NCBI GenBank assembly: GCA_946482075.1
Contig: CAMLQG010000114.1
Span: forward strand, 1 to 8,563
DNA: 8,563 nt
Source: an uncultured Erythrobacteraceae bacterium
GTDB lineage: Bacteria; Pseudomonadota; Alphaproteobacteria; Sphingomonadales; Sphingomonadaceae
Direction: 5' to 3'
The notes below the pieces were generated by a model. The model saw only the letters and a list, made by a program, of their open reading frames with translations, searched no databases and had not been told where the DNA came from. Shown in pieces: positions 1 through 6,659 of the stretch. The position numbers and the translations under genes are program-made. How positions within the stretch are numbered: position 1 is the stretch's first letter; each line of letters opens with the position of its first letter.

Positions 1-660
1 ATCGGCCGCCGCGGCCAGAATGTCCGTCTCGCCAGCCAGCTCACCGGCAGCCAGATCGACATCATGACCGAGGCCGACGCGAGCGAGAAGCGCCAGCGCG
101 AATTCGTCGAACGCTCGACGATGTTCCAGGAAGAACTCGACGTCGACGAAACGCTCGCGCAGCTGCTCGTCGCCGAAGGTTTCGGCGAACTCGAAGAAGT
201 CGCCTATGTGCCGCTCGACGAACTGGCGAGCATCGAAGGCTTCGACGAGGAACTCGCGCAGGAACTGCAGAGCCGCGCTGCCGAAGGGCTCGAGCGCCGC
301 GAGGAAGCCTCGCGCGCCGAACGCCGCGAACTCGGCGTCGAGGATGCGCTCGCCGATATTCCGCATCTGACCGAAGCGATGCTCGTCGTGCTCGGCAAGG
401 CCGGGATCAAGACGCTCGACGACCTCGCCGACCTCGCGACCGACGAACTGATCGCCAAGAAGCGCACCGACAACCGCCGCGGCCCGCCGCGCAGCGAGCG
501 CGCCGAGGACAAGGGCGGCGTGCTCGGCGAATATGGCCTGAGCGAAGAGCAGGGCAACGAGATCATCATGGCCGCGCGCGCCCATTGGTTCGAGGACGAG
601 GAGCCGGCGACGGCCTCGTCCGCAGACGGGGAGGCCGCCGATGCGGATTCCTCGCAATGA
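1..660 (+). CDS. nusA: Transcription termination/antitermination factor NusA, C-terminal part (5' end outside window)
   Basis: The frame is open from base 1 to the TGA at 658-660, giving the last 219 residues; the true start lies upstream of the window. Residues 1-16 (IGRRGQNVRLASQLTG) are the GxxG-type end of the second KH RNA-binding domain of NusA. After it come two helix-hairpin-helix-like acidic C-terminal repeats, roughly residues 45-95 (FQEELDVDETLAQLLV onward) and 115-200 (ALADIPHLTEAMLVVLG onward), and a short acidic, Ala/Ser-rich tail. NusA binds RNA polymerase and nascent RNA and modulates pausing, termination and antitermination in the cytoplasm; the C-terminal repeats are protein-contact modules in the family. 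A basic, Arg-rich insert (about residues 150-170, KKRTDNRRGPPRSER) splits the second repeat and may be lineage-specific. The 3' end overlaps the next gene by 20 bases. Identity is very secure from the KH motif and operon position. Confidence 0.96.
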   Translation: MGRRGQNVRLASQLTGSQIDIMTEADASEKRQREFVERSTMFQEELDVDETLAQLLVAEGFGELEEVAYVPLDELASIEGFDEELAQELQSRAAEGLERREEASRAERRELGVEDALADIPHLTEAMLVVLGKAGIKTLDDLADLATDELIAKKRTDNRRGPPRSERAEDKGGVLGEYGLSEEQGNEIIMAARAHWFEDEEPATASSADGEAADADSSQ

Positions 661-1381
661 GCCGCTAGGGCCCTCCGATAGCGTCGAAGCAACGCCGGCT
701 GCCCCTACCGCGCCGGAGCGTCGCTGCGTCCTGACGGGCGAGACCGACAGCCGCGACACGCTGCTGCGGCTGGCGATTTCGCCCGATGGCCTGGTGCTGC
801 CCGATGCGCTGGCGCGGGCTCCGGGGCGCGGCGCCTGGATCGGCGTGTCGCGTGCGGAACTCGAAACGGCCATCGGCAACGGCAAGCTGAAAGGCGCGCT
901 GGCCCGCGCCTTCAAGGGCGCGAAGCTCGAAATTCCGGCGGAACTGCCCGCAATGGCGGAACAGGCGCTTATTCGCGCGCTGCTCGACCGGCTGGGTCTC
1001 GAAATGCGCGCAGGACGCATTATCTTGGGTTCGGACAGGATCGCCGAGCAGGCGAGACTGGGACGGATCGTCTGGCTCGCCCATGCTTCCGATGCTAGCG
1101 ACGATGGCACCCGCAAGCTCGACCAGGCCTATCGGGTCGGACGCGAGGCGGAAGGCTCCGATTTGCGGGGCCTGCGCTTGCCACTGGACCGGACGGCTCT
1201 GTCTGTGGCATTGGGCCGCGACAATGTCGTCCACCTGGCGCTGGCCGATGCGGCATCGGCAAAGCGGGTCATGGTCCCGCTGGCGCGCTTGCTGCACTTC
1301 ACCGGGGCCGCGCAGGCGGCTGCAGATGACCTCAGCGACCGGACGGCAGCCGTCGCCCGGCAGGCTGCGGCGATAGATTGA
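641..1381 (+). CDS. ylxR: YlxR-family (DUF448) RNA-binding protein with L7Ae-like C-terminal domain
   Basis: This is a 246-residue protein in the standard slot between nusA and infB. Residues 27-66 carry the YlxR/DUF448 signature: RRC at 27-29, SPDG at 47-50 and PGRGAW at 61-66, the basic RNA-binding face of the family. Residues about 108-200 (ALIRALLDRLGLEMRAGRI onward) look like a ribosomal L7Ae-type fold; the two are separate proteins (YlxR and YlxQ) in Firmicutes and fused in many alphaproteobacteria. The ATG at 641 is preceded by GGGGAGG (628-634) with 6 bases of spacing, a strong ribosome binding site lying inside nusA, so the 20-base overlap points to translational coupling. The exact function is unsettled in the family; roles in RNase P modulation or as a nucleoid or RNA-binding regulator have been proposed for YlxR homologues. 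Family assignment is confident, biochemical role is not. Confidence 0.9.
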   Translation: MRIPRNEPLGPSDSVEATPAAPTAPERRCVLTGETDSRDTLLRLAISPDGLVLPDALARAPGRGAWIGVSRAELETAIGNGKLKGALARAFKGAKLEIPAELPAMAEQALIRALLDRLGLEMRAGRIILGSDRIAEQARLGRIVWLAHASDASDDGTRKLDQAYRVGREAEGSDLRGLRLPLDRTALSVALGRDNVVHLALADAASAKRVMVPLARLLHFTGAAQAAADDLSDRTAAVARQAAAID

Positions 1382-1385
1382 ATAC

Positions 1386-1399
1386 GAAGGATATTGGGG
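1386..1399 (+). promoter_or_regulatory. Ribosome binding region of infB
   Basis: GAAGGA (1386-1391) lies 13 bases, and GGGG (1396-1399) 5 bases, before the ATG at 1405. They support the ATG over the in-frame TTG at 1378, which overlaps the ylxR stop and would put both purine runs inside the gene. Which purine run pairs with 16S rRNA is uncertain. Confidence 0.55.
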
Positions 1400-1404
1400 C
1401 TTTT

Positions 1405-3960
<2,556 letters not shown>

Positions 3961-3964
3961 TGCA

Positions 3965-3989
3965 TGGCCTTTCCCGCGAGGAGAGGCCA
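3965..3989 (+). other. Stem-loop between infB and rbfA
   Basis: GGCCTTTCC (3966-3974) pairs with GGAGAGGCC (3980-3988) around a 5-base CGCGA loop, with one G·U pair and an added T-A pair at 3965/3989. It starts 4 bases after the infB stop. No T run follows (next bases GCGCGG), so it is not a classical terminator. An RNA-stability or processing hairpin within the operon mRNA is possible. Confidence 0.5.
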
Positions 3990-4007
3990 GCGCGGCAAGC
4001 GTGGTTT

Positions 4008-4013
4008 GGAGGT
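4008..4013 (+). promoter_or_regulatory. Strong ribosome binding site of rbfA
   Basis: GGAGGT lies 6 bases before the ATG at 4020. It decides the rbfA start: an earlier in-frame ATG at 3960 overlaps the infB stop (TGATG) but would add a 20-residue leader unlike RbfA and would read through the stem-loop at 3965-3989. Confidence 0.85.
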
Positions 4014-4019
4014 GCATCC

Positions 4020-4418
4020 ATGGCCCGCCAGCATTCCACTCCCGAAACCCGCTCGGTCCGCCTGCTCAAGGTGGGCGAGCAGGTGCGCCATGTGATTTCG
4101 GACCTGCTCACGCGCCAGCAGGTGCATGACGACGTGCTGAGCGCGCATTCCGTCTCCGTCACGGAAGTGCGCATGTCGCCCGATCTGCGTCAGGCCAAGG
4201 TCTATGTGAAGCCGCTGCTCGGCGCGGACGAGGAGGCGGTGCTGAAGGCGCTGCGCCAAAACACCGCCTTCTTCCAGCGCGAGGTCGCGGGCCGGCTGAA
4301 GCTCAAATATGCGGCGAAGATCCAGTTCTGGCCGGATGAGAGCTTCGACGAGGTCGCGAGGATCGACAAGCTGCTGGCCGATCCACGCGTGACGCGCGAT
4401 CTGGGCGAGGGTGAGTAA
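4020..4418 (+). CDS. rbfA: 30S ribosome-binding factor A (RbfA)
   Basis: RbfA is a small KH-like protein that binds immature 30S subunits near the 5' end of 16S rRNA and is needed for late maturation and cold growth. The 132-residue product is the normal family size. The N-terminal helix ([20 protein letters not shown]) and the C-terminal signature ([21 protein letters not shown] followed by DKLL) match the family closely. The start is fixed by the GGAGGT site just upstream. Its place directly after infB is the usual order in bacteria; a 59-base gap with a hairpin separates the two genes. What is unusual is the next gene: RbfA is commonly followed by truB, but here a repeat element and a protease gene intervene. 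Confidence 0.95.
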   Translation: MARQHSTPETRSVRLLKVGEQVRHVISDLLTRQQVHDDVLSAHSVSVTEVRMSPDLRQAKVYVKPLLGADEEAVLKALRQNTAFFQREVAGRLKLKYAAKIQFWPDESFDEVARIDKLLADPRVTRDLGEGE

Positions 4419-4428
4419 TCTCCAGATC

Positions 4429-4512
4429 CCGTTCGCCCTGAGCTTGTCGAAGGACAGTCTTTCTTCTCAAAGAAAGTGAAGAGCGGCCTTTCGACAAGCT
4501 CAGGGCGAACGG
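4429..4512. repeat. REPIN-like inverted-repeat element, intergenic copy
   Basis: An 84-base element fills most of the 128-base gap between rbfA and the M50 gene. Its outer arms are a perfect 23-base inverted repeat (4429-4451 and 4490-4512; CCGTTCG…TGTCGAA and its complement). Inside lies a second hairpin, CTTTCTT (4459-4465) pairing with AAGAAAG (4470-4476) around CTCA. A related element sits in truB at 5713-5793. From memory, repeats with this CGTTCG..CTGAGC.TGTCGAAG arm are scattered in many copies in sphingomonad and some other proteobacterial genomes; two REP-like arms in inverted order fit a REPIN-type non-autonomous element. In RNA it could fold as a strong stem-loop affecting stability or read-through into the protease gene. 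There is no T run after it. Confidence 0.88.
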
Positions 4513-4546
4513 ACATATTAGCCATTTCCACTCCAGAACCTAACTC

Positions 4547-5233
4547 ATGAACCAAACGCTCTACACAGCCGCAGCGCTGATCATCCCTCTCATCATCGCG
4601 ATCGTATTCCACGAAGTGGCGCATGGTTGGGTGGCGCGCGCGCTGGGCGACAGGACTGCCGAGGAACGGCGCCGGCTGACGCTGAACCCGATCCGCCATG
4701 TCGATCCGATCGGCACGATCGTGGTGCCGGGCATGCTCGCTTTGCTGAAAGCTCCGGTATTCGGCTGGGCGAAGCCGGTGCCGGTGGATCAGCGGCGGCT
4801 GCGCAATCCGCGCTACGGTATGATGGCGGTAGCCGTGGCGGGGCCGGCTACCAATTTCATCCTCGCCGCGCTTGGGGCGGTGCTTCTCGGCATCCTGGCG
4901 AGGGCTATCGGAAACGATGCCGGCGCACTGGCGATGTTCGTGGGAACGAGCCTCAACTTCTTCATCACGATCAACATCTTCCTCGCCATGTTCAACCTGC
5001 TGCCGGTACCGCCTTTCGACGGCTCGCACATCGTCGAGGGCTTGCTGCCTCGCCCGGCCGCGCGCCAATATGCGCGGTTGCGGCCATGGGGCTTCCCGCT
5101 GCTGTTCCTGCTCCTGCTGGTGATTCCGTGGCTGTTCCCGCAGCTCGGCATCATCGAGAACCTCGTGGTCCCGCCCGTGGCCTGGATGGGCGATCACTAT
5201 TTCGCCATCGTGCGCGCGGTCGCGGGCAGATGA
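4547..5233 (+). CDS. Site-2 protease family (M50) membrane zinc metalloprotease, short form
   Basis: A 228-residue, strongly hydrophobic protein. HEVAH at residues 22-26, inside the first membrane segment, is the zinc-binding HExxH motif. NLLPVPPFDG at 150-159 is the second family motif, with D158 the expected third zinc ligand. Membrane segments lie at about 5-21, 92-118, 128-149 and 181-200. There is no PDZ domain, so this is the small S2P type (YwhC/Rip-like), not RseP. Such enzymes cut membrane proteins within the bilayer; the substrate cannot be told from sequence. No clear Shine-Dalgarno sequence precedes the ATG at 4547, and a palindromic element separates it from rbfA. Its stop is only 4 bases before truB, so it is probably co-transcribed with truB. 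It has no obvious functional link to the translation genes around it. Family call is firm; role unknown. Confidence 0.93.
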   Translation: MNQTLYTAAALIIPLIIAIVFHEVAHGWVARALGDRTAEERRRLTLNPIRHVDPIGTIVVPGMLALLKAPVFGWAKPVPVDQRRLRNPRYGMMAVAVAGPATNFILAALGAVLLGILARAIGNDAGALAMFVGTSLNFFITINIFLAMFNLLPVPPFDGSHIVEGLLPRPAARQYARLRPWGFPLLFLLLLVIPWLFPQLGIIENLVVPPVAWMGDHYFAIVRAVAGR

Positions 5234-5237
5234 CGGG

Positions 5238-6218
5238 ATGACATCCGCGATGCCGCATGGCTGGATCATCCTCGACAAGCCGGTAGGGCTGGGCTCCACC
5301 CAGGCGGTGGCAGCGGTAAAGCGCAATCTGCGCGAAGCCGGCTATGGCAAGGTCAAGGCCGGCCATGGCGGGACGCTCGATCCCTTGGCGGAAGGGGTGT
5401 TGCCGATCGCCGTGGGCGAGGCGACCAAGCTTGCGGGGCGGATGCTGGATGCCAGCAAGATCTATGAATTCGTCCTGCGGTTCGGCGAGGAGACGGATTC
5501 GCTGGACTTGGAGGGACAGGTGACTGCCACAAGCGAGGTGCGGCCGTCGCTGGATGAGGTCGAGGCGGTATTGCCGCGCTTCACCGGCCCGATCCGACAG
5601 GTTCCGCCGGCCTTCTCCGCGCTGAAGGTGGGGGGGAAGCGGGCCTATGATCTCGCGCGGGCGGGGGAGGATGTGGAGCTGGCGGTGCGGAATGTTGAGA
5701 TATTCTCGCTCTCCGTTCGGGCTGAGCCTGTCGAAGCCTTGCTTTTCTCTTCCGAAGAGAAAGACGGTCCTTCGACAAGCTCAGGACGAACGGGTCTTGT
5801 TGAGGAGGCGCGGTTCACCGCCCATGTTTCCAAGGGCACCTATATCCGCTCCCTCGCGCGCGACATTGCGCATGCGCTCGGCACAGTCGGCCATGTCACC
5901 ATGCTGCGCCGGGTGAAGGCGGGGCCGTTCACTCTCGACAGGGCGATTTCGCTGGACAAATTGAACGAAGTCGGTCAGGGCGCGCCCCTTGAAGACGTGA
6001 TCCTGCCGCTGGAGGCAGGGCTGGACGACATCCCGGCCCTGGACCTCGATCCGGAAGCGGCAAGGGCGGTCCGCCAGGGCCGTGTCTTATCCGGATTGCC
6101 TCTGGGCGATGGGCTGTATCGGGCAAGGGCCGGCAATGTGCCGCTCGCGCTCGTGGAGCTTTCGGGCGGTGACGCCCGGGTCGTCAGGGGGTTCAATCTT
6201 CCCGATGTCGCGGAGTGA
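5238..6218 (+). CDS. truB: tRNA pseudouridine(55) synthase TruB, carrying an in-frame palindromic repeat insert
   Basis: TruB converts U55 in the T-loop of tRNAs to pseudouridine and also acts as a tRNA folding chaperone. The product is 326 residues. Motif [15 protein letters not shown] contains the catalytic Asp48; SKIYEF contains Tyr76; [14 protein letters not shown] contains Tyr202 and Arg204, matching E. coli Tyr179/Arg181 but about 23 positions later. The shift is explained by residues about 159-186, which are encoded by an 81-base inverted-repeat element (VRAEPVEA … PSTSSGRT). Because 81 is 27 codons, the frame is kept and all catalytic residues remain. Without it the protein would be about 299 residues. 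The C-terminal part (about 255-326) is the usual TruB end domain. The start may be ATG 5238 or ATG 5250 ([11 protein letters not shown]); neither has a strong ribosome binding site. The M50 stop is 4 bases upstream. Confidence 0.95.
   Translation: MTSAMPHGWIILDKPVGLGSTQAVAAVKRNLREAGYGKVKAGHGGTLDPLAEGVLPIAVGEATKLAGRMLDASKIYEFVLRFGEETDSLDLEGQVTATSEVRPSLDEVEAVLPRFTGPIRQVPPAFSALKVGGKRAYDLARAGEDVELAVRNVEIFSLSVRAEPVEALLFSSEEKDGPSTSSGRTGLVEEARFTAHVSKGTYIRSLARDIAHALGTVGHVTMLRRVKAGPFTLDRAISLDKLNEVGQGAPLEDVILPLEAGLDDIPALDLDPEAARAVRQGRVLSGLPLGDGLYRARAGNVPLALVELSGGDARVVRGFNLPDVAE
5713..5793. repeat. REPIN-like inverted-repeat element inside truB
   Basis: Outer arms 5713-5736 and 5770-5793 form an inverted repeat with three mismatches in 24 (CCGTTCGGG.. 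against CCGTTCGTC.., and one C/T change). Inside, TTTCTCTT (5744-5751) pairs with AAGAGAAA (5755-5762) around CCG. This is the same architecture as the element at 4429-4512: the right arms of the two copies differ at one base in 23, the left arms at three. Length 81 bases keeps the truB frame, and the frame used avoids the TGA that another frame of the arm would give. No clear target-site duplication is visible at its ends. Confidence 0.9.
6212..6215 (+). promoter_or_regulatory. Ribosome binding site of rpsO overlapping the truB end
   Basis: GGAG, 8 bases before the rpsO ATG at 6224, forms the last codons of truB just before its TGA (6216-6218). Ribosomes ending truB would stop on the rpsO initiation region, favouring coupled translation. 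It also decides the start: a GTG at 6215 in the same frame would overlap this site. Confidence 0.75.
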
Positions 6219-6223
6219 ATACT

Positions 6224-6493
6224 ATGTCGGTTACCGCCGAAAAGAAGCAGGAAATCATCCAGGACAATGCTCGCGCTGCGGGCGATACCGGTTCGCCGGA
6301 AGTGCAGGTCGCGATCCTGACCGAACGGATCCGCAACCTGACCGAGCACTTCAAGGGTCACCACAAGGACAACCATTCCCGCCGCGGCCTGCTGATGATG
6401 GTCAACAAGCGCCGCAGCCTGCTCGCATACCTCAAGAAGAAGGATGTGGAGCGGTACAACGGATTGATCCAGAAGCTGGGTCTGCGCAAATAA
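6224..6493 (+). CDS. rpsO: 30S ribosomal protein S15
   Basis: The 89-residue product has exactly the usual bacterial length. S15 is a primary binder of the central domain of 16S rRNA and contributes to an intersubunit bridge. The conserved core is fully present: [21 protein letters not shown], then [12 protein letters not shown] with the His/Asp/Ser rRNA contacts, and the ending [12 protein letters not shown]. The start is ATG 6224, giving [11 protein letters not shown]. It lies 5 bases after truB, so no independent leader like the E. coli S15 autoregulatory pseudoknot is evident; any promoter of its own would have to lie within truB. The gene order truB-rpsO-pnp is the common proteobacterial one. 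Confidence 0.98.
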   Translation: MSVTAEKKQEIIQDNARAAGDTGSPEVQVAILTERIRNLTEHFKGHHKDNHSRRGLLMMVNKRRSLLAYLKKKDVERYNGLIQKLGLRK

Positions 6494-6502
6494 GAGTTTA
6501 CG

Positions 6503-6525
6503 GAGCGGCCCCCAGCGGGCCGCTC
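6503..6525 (+). terminator. GC-rich hairpin after rpsO, possible attenuator or intrinsic terminator
   Basis: GAGCGGCCC (6503-6511) pairs perfectly with GGGCCGCTC (6517-6525) around a CCAGC loop, starting 10 bases after the rpsO stop. The following bases are only TTCGC, a poor T tract, so termination is probably partial. In E. coli the equivalent place holds the rpsO terminator that lets some read-through into pnp; a similar role is inferred here. Confidence 0.55.
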
Positions 6526-6540
6526 TTCGCATATGGGTAT

Positions 6541-6651
6541 CCTTCGCAATCCGGCGAAGGGGCCTCGGGGCGCTGATAAGGCCCCGCACCGGACCGGGAC
6601 GGTACACCCGGCAGAAAACCCCGCCAGGCAATAGGGCCGGCGGGTTTGAGG
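6541..6651 (+). promoter_or_regulatory. Structured pnp leader with hairpins and ribosome binding site
   Basis: The rest of the 166-base rpsO–pnp gap can fold into several stems: CCTTCGC (6541-6547) with GCGAAGG (6554-6560); CGGGGC (6566-6571) with GCCCCG (6581-6586); CCGGG (6594-6598) with CCCGG (6607-6611); and CCCGCC (6620-6625) with GGCGGG (6639-6644), extended inside by GGC/GCC past a bulged A. The last ends just before GAGG (6648-6651), the pnp Shine-Dalgarno site, 8 bases from the ATG. In E. coli the pnp leader hairpin is cut by RNase III and PNPase then represses its own synthesis; a comparable control is inferred, not shown. I see no convincing promoter here. Confidence 0.5.
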
Positions 6652-6659
6652 AAAAAATA

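Noticed and set aside
1378..1404. TTG at 1378 as the infB start
   Set aside because: It would add nine residues (MNTKDIGAF), overlaps the ylxR stop, and places the likely ribosome binding bases inside the gene; ATG 1405 gives a family-like N-terminus.
4429..4512. The palindrome as an intrinsic terminator of the rbfA transcript
   Set aside because: The arms are 38 bases apart and no T run follows; the related copy inside truB shows the sequence is a dispersed repeat, not a dedicated terminator.
4202..5326. Minus-strand open frame of 374 codons across rbfA, the repeat element, M50 and truB start
   Set aside because: It crosses three well-supported genes and reads through the palindrome (giving the [12 protein letters not shown] peptide in reverse); no homologous domain can be seen.
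5713..5793. truB broken into a pseudogene by the repeat insertion
   Set aside because: The 81-base insert keeps the frame, has no stop codon in the frame used, and all catalytic motifs before and after it are intact.
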